From an uncultured Clostridia bacterium (GTDB lineage Bacteria; Bacillota; Clostridia; Peptostreptococcales; Anaerovoracaceae), in assembly GCA_945788655.1 (NCBI GenBank), contig CALZMV010000007.1, forward strand, positions 1 through 18,591: 18,591 nt of DNA, read 5' to 3'. Every line of letters starts with the position of its first letter. Within the stretch, counting starts at the first letter, position 1. A program made the translations under genes and the position numbers. The notes beneath the pieces are model-generated. The model ran no database searches. It worked only from the letters and a program-made list of their open reading frames with translations, and had not been told where the DNA came from. This document shows positions 6,254 through 14,158 of this stretch, one piece after another.

Positions 6254-7210
6254 ATGAAAAAGCTATTATCAATTTTAATGGTTGCTGTAATGGTATTATC
6301 CTTTGCGGCTTGTGGCAGCGAACCTGAAGTGGATCTTCAGATTTTAATCGAAGAAGATGAAAACATGATTAATACATACAGCTTAATTGCTGTAGATCAA
6401 GACGCACCTTTTGTGGATGCAGATGGTAAATCAATTTCAGATGTGAAGCTTAATGAAGCAGGTGCTGATGCCCTCATCAACTGGATGCTGGCTGAAGATA
6501 CAGCAAAGCTCATTGCTGATTATGGTAAAGAGGAATATGATGATTGTCTGTTCTACAACCTTGAAGGTGCTCCGGTATCCGAGGCAGATATTCCTAAGGC
6601 TTCAGATGAAACAAAGACCATCAGAATGTCTACAACTACATCGGTAAACGATTCAGGACTTCTGGGCTATTTACTCCCTAAGTTTGAAGAGAAATATGGA
6701 TACAAGGTTGAAGTGTTCTCAGCGGGAACAGGTAAGTCTATCGAGAATGCAAAGTGCGGCAATGCTGACCTTATTTTAGTGCATGCCAAGGCACAGGAAG
6801 AGGCATTTATTGCAGCAGGCTATGGCAGAGCAGTTGATGGAATGGAGAACGAAAGACTTCCGTTTATGTACAACTACTTCGTTCTCTGCGGACCTTCCGC
6901 TGACCCTGCAAAGGTTAAGGAACAAGACAGCGTGTTAGACGCATTTAAGGCTATTGCCGATACAAAGAGCCTCTTTGTATCCCGTGGAGATGCTTCAGGC
7001 ACACATACAAAGGAATTGGCATTATGGCCGGCTGAGCTTGGAATTACAGCTGAAGCAGAGTCTTTCGCAGACTACAGCGACTGGTACATTTCTTCAAATG
7101 CAGGAATGGGTGCATGCTTGCTTCAGGCAAGTGAAAAGGGTGCATATATCCTTTCTGACAAGGCGACTTTCCTGACATTTATTGCAAACGGCGGCGTAAT
7201 AGAACAATAG
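6254..7210 (+). CDS. tupA: Tungstate ABC transporter substrate-binding lipoprotein, circularly permuted TupA
   Basis: Captures tungstate outside the membrane for TupBC. 318 aa. Signal peptide with a lipobox-like end FAAC (C20 lipidated; Phe at -3 is slightly unusual). Residues about 121-308 are the main TupA sequence: STTTSVNDSGLL (oxyanion-binding TTTS motif), FSAGTGKSIENAKCGNADLI, SRGDASGTHTKELALW, SNAGMGACLLQASEKGAYIL and SDKATFL. In ordinary TupA the chain continues after that point with a segment of the type LxxLVEGDxxLxNPYGVIAVNP ... KxIxxFGKDxxGxxLFF. Here the protein stops about 11 residues after ATFL, and that very segment appears at the mature N-terminus: LQILIEEDENMINTYSLIAV (28-47) through KLIADYGKEEYDDCLFY (85-101). 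The mature protein is therefore a circular permutation with a linker at about 105-120. Start: AGGAGG lies 11 nt upstream of the ATG. Confidence 0.92.
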   Translation: MKKLLSILMVAVMVLSFAACGSEPEVDLQILIEEDENMINTYSLIAVDQDAPFVDADGKSISDVKLNEAGADALINWMLAEDTAKLIADYGKEEYDDCLFYNLEGAPVSEADIPKASDETKTIRMSTTTSVNDSGLLGYLLPKFEEKYGYKVEVFSAGTGKSIENAKCGNADLILVHAKAQEEAFIAAGYGRAVDGMENERLPFMYNYFVLCGPSADPAKVKEQDSVLDAFKAIADTKSLFVSRGDASGTHTKELALWPAELGITAEAESFADYSDWYISSNAGMGACLLQASEKGAYILSDKATFLTFIANGGVIEQ

Positions 7211-7236
7211 TGAACATTACATATTAAGAGGCAAAG

Positions 7237-7923
7237 ATGGGAACAGCTTTTGAAAAAGCCATCGGGCTTATTGCAGCGGGAGACGAAACGCTGCTGGACA
7301 TAATAAGTGTAACCTTGAAAATGAGTTTATCAAGCTCCATACTGGCACTCCTTATAGGGGTGCCTTTTGGGGTGTTTCTGGGCAGTTCGCATTTTCGCGG
7401 CAAGAAGGTTATAGTGGTGATAAACCGCACGTTGATGGGACTTCCTCCTGTAGTGTGCGGGCTTCTTTGTTTTTTGATGTTCTGCGGGGTAGGACCTCTG
7501 AGACATTTAAAACTTCTGTATACTGTTAAGGGCATGGTTATCGCTCAGATCATTCTTATTACACCGATAGTTGTGGGGTCCATGGAGCCTTTTGTGGATG
7601 GAATTTATCCCATGATTAGAGACACTTCCGAGGGGCTTGGCCTTTCAAAGGGAAGGATTACAAAGCTTCTCATAAATGAAAGCAGGTATCAGATAGTTTC
7701 AACATATCTTCTGGCACTTTCCAGAGCACTGGCAGAGGTCGGTGCAGTTTCAATGGTTGGCGGTGCAATAATTTTTAAGACAAATGTAATGACAACAGCC
7801 ATAATGAACTATACGAACATGGGCAATTTCCAGATGGCTATGGCTCTTGGAATCATACTTATGGGGATGTCCCTTGTGATAAACATTGTTGTATCGCTGA
7901 TACAGAGGGGGTCTGAGATATGA
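7237..7923 (+). CDS. tupB: Tungstate ABC transporter permease TupB
   Basis: Membrane channel of the tungstate importer, 228 aa, normal for TupB. It has about five hydrophobic segments in a binding-protein-dependent permease fold. The ABC-coupling EAA loop is readable as SEGLGLSKGRITKLLINESRYQI (residues about 131-153), and the family-typical sequence ALAEVGAVSMVGGAI (165-179) follows. TupB-type sequences such as NVMTTAIMNYTNMGNFQMAMALGIIL distinguish it from molybdate ModB. AGAGG precedes the ATG. It lies 26 nt after tupA and overlaps tupC by 4 nt (ATGA), so translation of the two is coupled. It partners with TupA (6254-7210) and TupC (7920-8567). Confidence 0.93.
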   Translation: MGTAFEKAIGLIAAGDETLLDIISVTLKMSLSSSILALLIGVPFGVFLGSSHFRGKKVIVVINRTLMGLPPVVCGLLCFLMFCGVGPLRHLKLLYTVKGMVIAQIILITPIVVGSMEPFVDGIYPMIRDTSEGLGLSKGRITKLLINESRYQIVSTYLLALSRALAEVGAVSMVGGAIIFKTNVMTTAIMNYTNMGNFQMAMALGIILMGMSLVINIVVSLIQRGSEI

Positions 7924-8567
7924 TAACAGCCAAACCGGTTACAAAGACTCTTGACAAAGGGGCTAAGTCTTTCACTCTGAGCATACCCGAAATGTCTTTT
8001 AAGGAAGGCGTAATTTATGCACTTATAGGAGCAAACGGCAGCGGTAAATCCACCTATGGCAAGCTTTTGTTGCAGGAACTGAAGCCTCAGGCAGGATATA
8101 TGGCACAAAAAAGCTATGCTTTCAACATGTCCGTTGAAAAGAACATTATGGTCAATTCTGCAAACTCTATAGAAGACAGACAAAAATGTGCATATCTGAT
8201 GGACAAGCTTAAACTTGCAGCCATCGCCAATCGAAATGCTAAAGCTGTATCAGGAGGCGAAAATGCCAGAATGGCCCTTGCACGTATAATGATGAAGGAC
8301 TACAGGCTGCTTATTTTAGATGAGGCTACTGCCGCAATGGATCAGGAATCAACCCTCGCTTCAGAGCATCTGATAAAGGAGTACTGTCAGAAGCATAAAT
8401 GCAGTATTATTTTGATAACTCACTCTCTAGCCCAGGCAAAGAGACTGGCAGATGAAGTGATTTTTATAGATAATGGAAGGCTGATTGAAATGGGACCTTC
8501 TGAGATGCTTTTAGGTAATCCGAAGAAAGAAGAAACAAAACGTTACATAGAATTTTATGGATATTAA
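7920..8567 (+). CDS. tupC: Tungstate ABC transporter ATP-binding protein TupC
   Basis: ATPase that drives tungstate uptake, 215 aa. Walker A is GANGSGKST, the Q-loop region GYMAQ, the ABC signature VSGGENARMALARI, Walker B LLILDEAT, the D-loop AAMDQ and the switch histidine ILITHS. Between Walker A and the Q-loop the chain is shorter than in most ABC ATPases (the usual beta-hairpin with the DG turn is missing), although all catalytic motifs are intact. It overlaps tupB by 4 nt at the start and moeA by 11 nt at the end. There is no extra regulatory (TOBE) domain of the ModC type, which agrees with a Tup assignment. Confidence 0.92.
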   Translation: MITAKPVTKTLDKGAKSFTLSIPEMSFKEGVIYALIGANGSGKSTYGKLLLQELKPQAGYMAQKSYAFNMSVEKNIMVNSANSIEDRQKCAYLMDKLKLAAIANRNAKAVSGGENARMALARIMMKDYRLLILDEATAAMDQESTLASEHLIKEYCQKHKCSIILITHSLAQAKRLADEVIFIDNGRLIEMGPSEMLLGNPKKEETKRYIEFYGY

Positions 8568-9807
8568 ATTGCTTGAAGTTGACACTCTTGAGAGTGCTTT
8601 AGAAAAACTGCATAAGAATTATTTGGCGGCACATGAAGGAAAAGGGCTAAGCTCCCAGAGAGTGGAGAAGCTGCCGCTTTCTGAATGCTATAACAAGGTG
8701 CTGGCAGAAGATATTATGTCGCCGGAAAACATCCCCGCCTTTAACAGGTCAACGGTGGATGGCTACGCCTTGTGCGCAAAGGATACACAAGGGGCCTCCG
8801 AGAGTCTGCCTGTTTTTTTGGACATTGTCGGAGAAGTAAAAATGGGTGAAGTTCCTGACTTTACCATAAATCCCGGTCAGTGTGCCTATGTCCCTACGGG
8901 AGGGGCCTTGCCTGATGGCGCAGATGGAGTAGCAATGGTGGAGCATTGCCAGCTCTTTGGACCGGCTCAGGTTGCCGTATACAGTTCTCTTTCCTTTGGG
9001 CACAATATGGTTTTTCAGGGAGATGATGTAAGCCGTGGTCAGACTATACTAAAAAAAGGCAGTATTATTGAACCTGCAGACATGGGTCTTCTTGCATCCA
9101 TAGGAAAGACAGAGATACTTACATATAAACCGTGGAAGATTTCCATCATTTCTACGGGAGATGAAATCGTAAACCCTTCTTGCACTCCCAATCCGGGGCA
9201 GATGCGAGATGTCAACACCTACGGCTTAATCGGGGAGATAAAAAGGCTAGGGTTTGATGTTGCAGGATGCCGGCTTGTAAGGGACGATTACAAGATGCTA
9301 AAAGATGCTGCTATAGAAGCGGCCAAGGTGAGCGATGTGGTGCTCATCTCAGGAGGCAGCTCCAAAGGCAAGAAAGATGTCACAGAAGAGGTTCTCGATG
9401 ATATTACATCGGGAGGAGTATTTGTGCATGGACTTGCGGTTAAGCCCGGCAAACCCACAATTCTGGCAACAGATGAGCAGGGAATAATCTTTATAGGGCT
9501 TCCCGGGCATCCTGTGGCAGCACTGCTAATATTCAGACTGCTGATAGGCGGCTTATGGGAGATGGAAATCGGAGGAAGCAAAGGCTTAGGGGCTATGCCT
9601 CATAAGGCAAAAATGGCAGTCAATATTGCCGCCTCTCCAGGAAGGAAGACCTTTCAGCTTGTTACCCTTGAAAAGGGACTGGCGGTGCCCGTGTTGGGCA
9701 AATCGGGTCTCATTGCAACCATGTCAAAGGCTCATGGCTACATAGTTATGGATGTAAACCAGGAGGGCATAAATAGAGGCGAAGAAGTGGAAGTTTGGCC
9801 ATTGTGA
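8557..9807 (+). CDS. moeA: Molybdopterin molybdenumtransferase MoeA (first copy)
   Basis: Inserts molybdate or tungstate into adenylated pterin. 416 aa, normal length. Visible family motifs: PAFNRSTVDGYAL (60-72, with the catalytic-site Asp68), GEVKMGEVP, YVPTGGALPDGADGVAMVEH, DDVSRGQTILKKG, STGDEIVNP, GQMRDVNTYGL, SGGSSKGKKDVTEEVL and VKPGKPTILA followed by GLPGHPVAALL. Domain IV, the beta-barrel tail, covers about 340-416. The start lies inside the end of tupC (11-nt overlap) and the N-terminal sequence from this ATG matches the family well. Immediately downstream is a second MoeA fused to another domain; the two may specialise for Mo and W, or one may be regulatory. Context with Tup favours tungsten. 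Confidence 0.93.
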   Translation: MDIKLLEVDTLESALEKLHKNYLAAHEGKGLSSQRVEKLPLSECYNKVLAEDIMSPENIPAFNRSTVDGYALCAKDTQGASESLPVFLDIVGEVKMGEVPDFTINPGQCAYVPTGGALPDGADGVAMVEHCQLFGPAQVAVYSSLSFGHNMVFQGDDVSRGQTILKKGSIIEPADMGLLASIGKTEILTYKPWKISIISTGDEIVNPSCTPNPGQMRDVNTYGLIGEIKRLGFDVAGCRLVRDDYKMLKDAAIEAAKVSDVVLISGGSSKGKKDVTEEVLDDITSGGVFVHGLAVKPGKPTILATDEQGIIFIGLPGHPVAALLIFRLLIGGLWEMEIGGSKGLGAMPHKAKMAVNIAASPGRKTFQLVTLEKGLAVPVLGKSGLIATMSKAHGYIVMDVNQEGINRGEEVEVWPL

Positions 9808-9858
9808 AGCTTTAATGCTTTTTATTCTGGCTAGATAGGCCGGATAGGAAAAGAAATA

Positions 9859-11790
9859 ATGAAAAGACGAAATCTATATTTGAAGACAATGGCAGTGGAG
9901 GAAGCCCTGTCAAAATACATGGAAGCCCTCAGGGCTGAAGGCATAATAGAAAAACTGGGAAGCCGCAGGGAGACGATAAGCACCTATGATACCCTTGGAA
10001 GGGTTACCTCTGAAGCGGTTTACGCCAAGTGCTGTTCTCCTCTTTTTAACGCCGCAGCAATGGATGGCATTGCGGTTAAATCAGCTGATACCAGGAATGC
10101 CAGCGAGAGAAAACCCTTAACTCTTGAACTGAATAAAGATTATATTATTGTTGATACGGGAGATCCGGTCAAATACCCTTTTGATGCTGTTATAATGGCG
10201 GAAGACGTGATGGAAGTGGATGATAACCATGTAATGATAACGGAATCAGTTCCCGGCTGGCAGCATGTACGTCCTATCGGAGAAGATATTGCCGCAGGAG
10301 AAATGATTCTGCCTTCTTTTCACAAGATAAGACCTGTTGATATTGGGGTGCTTCTTGCCGGTGGAATACTGGAGGTAGCTGTTGTTCCAAAGCTATCTGT
10401 AGGTATTATCCCGACAGGGACAGAAATTATAAAGCCTTACGAAGAACCAAAAGAGGGTGACATTATCGACTCAAACTCCGGTATGTTCAGTGCCATGGCT
10501 TTTGAAAACTCCTGCAGACCGCACATATATGACATAGTTCCGGACGATTTTGAAGCCATAAAAAGAGCTGTTTTGAAGGCGGCGAAGGAGAACGATATAG
10601 TCCTAATAAATGCGGGCTCAAGTGCAGGAACGGAGGACTTTACTGAACCGGTGTTAGAGAAGCTGGGCAGTGTAGCAGTCCATGGGGTTGCTATGAAGCC
10701 CGGTAAACCTGTTATTCTGGCTCATGTTGAAGGGAAACCCGTTATTGGACTTCCGGGATATCCCGTAAGTGCATATCTTGCCTTTGAAAATTTTGTTCTC
10801 CCTGTTATTAAGGCTATCAATGGAGAAACGGAAGCAAAGGCAGACATAAAGAAGGCCATATTGGCCAAACGAGTAGTATCTTCTCTTAAACATAGAGAAT
10901 ATGTAAGGGTAAAGCTTGGTATGGTAGGTGGCACAATGGTTGCATCGCCTTTGGCAAGAGGAGCAGGTGCGGCAATGAGTCTGGTTAGAGCGGATGGATT
11001 CTGCATCGTTCCTCAGGCAAGCGAAGGCTTTGAAGCAGGCTCAGAGGTTGAGGTTAAGCTGATAAAATCTCCTGAAGAGATAGAAAATACCTTGGTTTCC
11101 ATCGGGAGCCACGACCTTATTCTGGATGAAATAGGGGACATGATGGCATCTGAATATCCTGGAATGGGCTTCAGCAGTACCCACGTAGGAAGTATGGCAG
11201 GGCTCATGGCGCTGCAAAGAGGTGAAACGGTAATTGCACCTACACACCTTCTTGACATGGAGACAGGGGAATACAATGTATCTTACTTAAGAAATCTCTT
11301 TAACGAGAGCGAAGTGGTGCTCATAAAGGGAGTTGAAAGAGTTCAGGGAATAATGGTAAAGAAGGGCAACCCATTAGACATAAAAACTGCGGAAGACCTG
11401 AAGAGAGTCAGATATGTCAATAGACAGCGAGGTGCGGGAACAAGGGTGCTTTTAGATTATATTCTGAAGCATAAAGGTATTTCGCCGGAGGAAATAGACG
11501 GTTACGACAAGGAAGTGGCGACCCATATGGCAGTTGCCGCTAGTGTTGCTTCGGGAGAAGTGGATGCAGGAATGGGCGTGAAATCTGCAGCTAATGCTAT
11601 GAATCTTGATTTTATTGAAGCAGGCGTTGAAGAATACGATTTTGCCATAAGGAAGGAAAGTCTGGAATTACCGCAGGTAAAGGCATTTTTGGAGCTTTTG
11701 AAGAGTGAGAAATTCCATAGAAAGCTGGATGAAATGGGTGGCTATGGGTACAGTCAGGCAGGAAGGATTGTGGAGATAAAGAGCCATTAA
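9859..11790 (+). CDS. MoeA fused to a C-terminal periplasmic-binding-protein-like domain
   Basis: 643 aa, a two-part protein. Residues about 10-403 are a complete MoeA: PLFNAAAMDGIAVKSADT (61-78, Asp69), IPTGTEIIKP, GDIIDSNSGMFSAM, NAGSSAGTEDFTEPVL, MKPGKPVILA and IGLPGYPVSAYLAFE. Residues about 411-640 are a cytoplasmic PBP-like domain (PF12727 type), with SIGSHDLILDEIGDMM, STHVGSMAGLMALQRGETVIAPTHLLD, NRQRGAGTRVLLDYIL and GMGVKSAANAMNLDFI. The fusion architecture is known in anaerobes and archaea, and its role (oxyanion or pterin binding, or regulation) is not established. The MoeA half is only a distant match to the upstream moeA, so this is an old paralogue and not a recent duplication. 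It lies 51 nt after moeA, with AGGAAAAG before the ATG, and closes the operon. Confidence 0.92.
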   Translation: MKRRNLYLKTMAVEEALSKYMEALRAEGIIEKLGSRRETISTYDTLGRVTSEAVYAKCCSPLFNAAAMDGIAVKSADTRNASERKPLTLELNKDYIIVDTGDPVKYPFDAVIMAEDVMEVDDNHVMITESVPGWQHVRPIGEDIAAGEMILPSFHKIRPVDIGVLLAGGILEVAVVPKLSVGIIPTGTEIIKPYEEPKEGDIIDSNSGMFSAMAFENSCRPHIYDIVPDDFEAIKRAVLKAAKENDIVLINAGSSAGTEDFTEPVLEKLGSVAVHGVAMKPGKPVILAHVEGKPVIGLPGYPVSAYLAFENFVLPVIKAINGETEAKADIKKAILAKRVVSSLKHREYVRVKLGMVGGTMVASPLARGAGAAMSLVRADGFCIVPQASEGFEAGSEVEVKLIKSPEEIENTLVSIGSHDLILDEIGDMMASEYPGMGFSSTHVGSMAGLMALQRGETVIAPTHLLDMETGEYNVSYLRNLFNESEVVLIKGVERVQGIMVKKGNPLDIKTAEDLKRVRYVNRQRGAGTRVLLDYILKHKGISPEEIDGYDKEVATHMAVAASVASGEVDAGMGVKSAANAMNLDFIEAGVEEYDFAIRKESLELPQVKAFLELLKSEKFHRKLDEMGGYGYSQAGRIVEIKSH

Positions 11791-11830
11791 ACCACATCGT
11801 TTTATCAAAAAATAATGAATGAATAAAAAA

Positions 11831-11854
11831 ATCGAAGAAATTTCTTCCTTCGAT
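11831..11854. terminator. Hairpin after the cofactor operon, weak terminator candidate
   Basis: In the 163-nt gap after the MoeA-PBP gene, ATCGAAG pairs with CTTCGAT around a 10-nt loop; the inner part also contains the palindrome GAAGAAATTTCTTC. On the plus strand no uridine tract follows, so intrinsic termination of the operon is doubtful. On the minus strand a run of Ts follows, but no minus-strand gene ends here. Confidence 0.3.
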
Positions 11855-11911
11855 ACTGTTATATTACCACATTTTTGACAAAAAATCAAGTATTGCAATC
11901 TTCCTCCGACG

Positions 11912-11930
11912 GGTGTAATAAGTATACACC
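11912..11930. promoter_or_regulatory. Inverted repeat GGTGTA-N7-TACACC upstream of the methyltransferase gene
   Basis: A perfect 6-bp inverted repeat with a 7-nt spacer lies 23 nt before the methyltransferase ATG, just upstream of its Shine-Dalgarno. It overlaps TATACA, a possible -10 hexamer (11923-11928). A TTGACA hexamer at 11875-11880 is too far away to be the -35 of that -10. The geometry suits a repressor operator, but the regulator is unknown. Confidence 0.45.
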
Positions 11931-11953
11931 ACATCTTTCAAGGAGGACAATAA

Positions 11954-12835
11954 ATGAATAATTTAACTGCAAAAATCAGTTGCTTTGCAAGAGCCTATCA
12001 TCACAGAGAAAATAAAATTCAGATATTCAGTGATGACAAGGCTTTTTTGCTTTTGGGAAAAGAGTATGACATGATTGCTCAAAACATGAAGCAGGGAGTT
12101 AGTTTTTTCCTGCCTGAGTTTAAGGGAACTGCCGAGGAGGGGCTGAGACTTATTGTTAACAAGCAGCTTTCGCCTTCGGTACTTGGCAGAAGTGCCTTTT
12201 GTGAAGAAATGCTTCAAAGCGAGAAGCGTCTGGGATGCAGGCAGCATGTTGTTTTCGCTGCCGGCTACGATACCTTTGGCGTGAGGAATGATGATGAGTC
12301 ACTTTCCGTATATGAATTGGACCTGCCGGAGGTCCTTTGGGATAAGGTAGAAAAAATAAAAGAAGCCGGACTTGAGGATTGCGCAGTAAAGGTGCCATGC
12401 AATCTTGTAGAATCTACCTGGACACAAAAACTCCTTGAAAAGGGATACAATCCCGGCAGGAAAGCCTTCGGAAGCCTGCTTGGAATAAGCTATTATCTTA
12501 ATGAGCAGGATTTTAAACTTCTCATTGAAAATATAGGCAAAATCATGGCAGAGGGCTCTGCAATATGCTTCGATTTTCCGTTGAGGGAGGAAAGCAGAGA
12601 GGCAAGAATCAACAGGACCTTAGCAAAAGGCGCCGGAGAAGAAATGAAGGCGGCTTATTCGTACGGAGAAATAGAAAAGCTCCTTTCGGAGTGTGGCTTT
12701 ATAATATATGAGTATCTGGATGACGATGCCGTGACAGAACGCTTTTTCTCTGAGTACAACCTGCACAATCCGGAATGTACGGTTACCGCGCCTAAGGGTG
12801 TGGGCTATGTTCTTGCAGTCAGAAAGCAGTATTAA
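11954..12835 (+). CDS. Class I SAM-dependent methyltransferase, LCM/COG3315 family
   Basis: 293 aa. It belongs by sequence to the leucine-carboxyl-methyltransferase-like group (often labelled O-methyltransferase involved in polyketide biosynthesis). The N-terminal lid carries TAKISCFARAYHH and SVLGRSAFCEEML. The SAM-binding motif I is HVVFAAGYDTFGVR (98-111), and the acidic loop VYELDLPEV (119-127) follows. A later stretch, GSLLGISYYLNEQDFKLLIENI, matches the family's GLLMYL-type strand and helix region. The acceptor substrate cannot be predicted; bacterial members rarely have known substrates. A very strong AAGGAGG ribosome site lies 8 nt before the ATG. It is a single-gene unit: the cofactor operon ends 163 nt earlier, and a perfect terminator hairpin begins at its stop codon. 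Confidence 0.85.
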   Translation: MNNLTAKISCFARAYHHRENKIQIFSDDKAFLLLGKEYDMIAQNMKQGVSFFLPEFKGTAEEGLRLIVNKQLSPSVLGRSAFCEEMLQSEKRLGCRQHVVFAAGYDTFGVRNDDESLSVYELDLPEVLWDKVEKIKEAGLEDCAVKVPCNLVESTWTQKLLEKGYNPGRKAFGSLLGISYYLNEQDFKLLIENIGKIMAEGSAICFDFPLREESREARINRTLAKGAGEEMKAAYSYGEIEKLLSECGFIIYEYLDDDAVTERFFSEYNLHNPECTVTAPKGVGYVLAVRKQY

Positions 12836-12865
12836 AAATGAGCCCTTCTGCTGAAGGGCTCATTT
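12836..12865. terminator. Bidirectional rho-independent terminator
   Basis: A perfect 13-bp stem, AAATGAGCCCTTC paired with GAAGGGCTCATTT, encloses the 4-nt loop TGCT. It sits between the convergent methyltransferase (ending 12835) and alcohol dehydrogenase (ending 12894). On the minus strand the stem is followed by a short T run (TTTTT including the stem end), so it should terminate the AOR operon well; on the plus strand the tail is only the TTT of the stem. Confidence 0.9.
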
Positions 12866-12893
12866 AAAAAGCGTTTTGCGATATTAACAGCTG

Positions 12894-14090
12894 TTATTGT
12901 CTAATTGTATCGATAAGCTTCTTGAAGTCCTTTTTCTTCCAGATAACAGGAACCGGATAAAGAGGATTACCTTCCTTCATGGCCCATCTTATAATCTGAG
13001 GAACATCTTTGTCCTGAATAACATCAAGGCCAACAGGAATATCCATCTTTTCTTTCAAATCCTCAATCCAGCAGATGAACTTTTCTGCCTTTTCAGCATC
13101 GTTTGCACCTTCCATGCCACATACTTCGGCCAGGCGAGCAAGTCTTTCGTGAGCAGCGCTGCCGAATTGTCTCATTACATGAGGAAGGATTACAGACATG
13201 GCAAGTCCGTGAGGAGTTCCGTAAAGTCCGCCTAATGTGTGACCAACAGCATGAACATAGCCTACGCAGCCTCTTGTAAAGGCTCTTCCTGCATAAAACG
13301 CAGCATCCTGCATGTTGTTTCTCGCTTCGAGGTCACTTCCGTCGCAGTAGGATCTGTAAAGATTATCATAAATAAGCTTTACAGCCTTTTCTGCAAGTTC
13401 GTTTTCCAGTTTAGTGTTGTAAGTGCTGTTTGTGTATGCCTCAACGGCATGGCATAAAGCATCCATTCCTGTAATTGCAGTTACCTTTGGTGGCAGACCT
13501 GCAATAAGTTCAGGGTCTAAAACTGCATATTTAGGCATAAGGCATATATCGTTAATAGACGCTTTATGTTTTGTTGCAACTATTGTAATAACGGAAGCAA
13601 TTGTGGTTTCTGATCCTGTACCGGCAGTGGTAGGAACAGCAAAAATTGTAGGCAATTTGCGAAGTACCTTTAAAGTACCCTGGAGCTGCTGAATGGCCTT
13701 ATTCTTCTTAACGTGCATAGTTCCAATAGCCTTGGCGCAGTCCATAGCGGAACCGCCTCCAAAGGCAACGATGGCTCTGCATTTGTTCTCGTGATAGATT
13801 TCAAGTCCTTCGAATACATTTACATCTGTAGGATTTGGTTGTACGCCATCATAGATTGCGTACTCTACGCCTGCCTCATCCATTGCTTCAAGCATTCCGT
13901 CAAGCAGTCCAAGTTCACGGAGAACCTTATCTGTTACAATTAAAACCTTCTTAAAATGTTTTTTTCTGATTAAAGCGGGAAGTTCTTTTACTGAGCCCGG
14001 ACCCTCAAGGGTCTTTGGCATTCTCCATGGCAGGAAGTTCATGCCGACTTTAAATATGCTCTGATATATTCTGCAATACAATTTATACAT
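12894..14090 (-). CDS. Iron-containing (type III) alcohol dehydrogenase
   Basis: NAD(P)H-dependent interconversion of aldehydes and alcohols. 398 aa from the ATG at 14090. The nucleotide site is GGGSAMDCAK (111-120) and the second cofactor motif PTTAGTGSE (153-161). Fe2+ ligands are all present: D210 and H214 (GMDALCHAVEAY), H280 (VHAVGHTLGGLYG) and H294 (GTPHGLAM). A GTG at 14097-14099 would add three residues, but it is part of the AAGGTG ribosome site of the ATG, so ATG is preferred. The first about 25 residues (YKLYCRIYQSIFKVGMNFL) are hydrophobic and aromatic, an unusual extension that might aid membrane or partner contact. It lies 68 nt after the polyferredoxin, on the same strand as AOR, MoaD and ferredoxin, suggesting it handles the aldehyde made or used by AOR. 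Substrate unknown. Confidence 0.93.
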   Translation of the reverse strand: MYKLYCRIYQSIFKVGMNFLPWRMPKTLEGPGSVKELPALIRKKHFKKVLIVTDKVLRELGLLDGMLEAMDEAGVEYAIYDGVQPNPTDVNVFEGLEIYHENKCRAIVAFGGGSAMDCAKAIGTMHVKKNKAIQQLQGTLKVLRKLPTIFAVPTTAGTGSETTIASVITIVATKHKASINDICLMPKYAVLDPELIAGLPPKVTAITGMDALCHAVEAYTNSTYNTKLENELAEKAVKLIYDNLYRSYCDGSDLEARNNMQDAAFYAGRAFTRGCVGYVHAVGHTLGGLYGTPHGLAMSVILPHVMRQFGSAAHERLARLAEVCGMEGANDAEKAEKFICWIEDLKEKMDIPVGLDVIQDKDVPQIIRWAMKEGNPLYPVPVIWKKKDFKKLIDTIRQ

Positions 14091-14158
14091 AATTAACACC
14101 TTCTTTTATTTGATTTTTATCCTCAAGCTATGCTGAACATAACTAAAAATAAACCATA

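Noticed and set aside
6254..8567. A molybdate (ModABC) or phosphate (PstSCAB) transporter
   Set aside because: The TTTS-DSGLL, SRGDASGTHTKE and GAYILSDKATFL sequences and the permease type are those of TupAB; ModC's TOBE domain is absent.
9808..9858. Two GATAGG copies in the gap between the two moeA genes
   Set aside because: Only 6 bp each with no symmetry or known site; likely chance.
11668..11934. An 88-codon minus-strand frame reaching into the 163-nt gap after the MoeA-PBP gene
   Set aside because: Most of it overlaps the real gene's 3' end, it has no good ribosome site, and the protein is a cysteine- and leucine-rich mix with no known motif.
14091..14099. A GTG start adding three residues to the alcohol dehydrogenase
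   Set aside because: The GTG is part of the AAGGTG ribosome site of the ATG at 14090.
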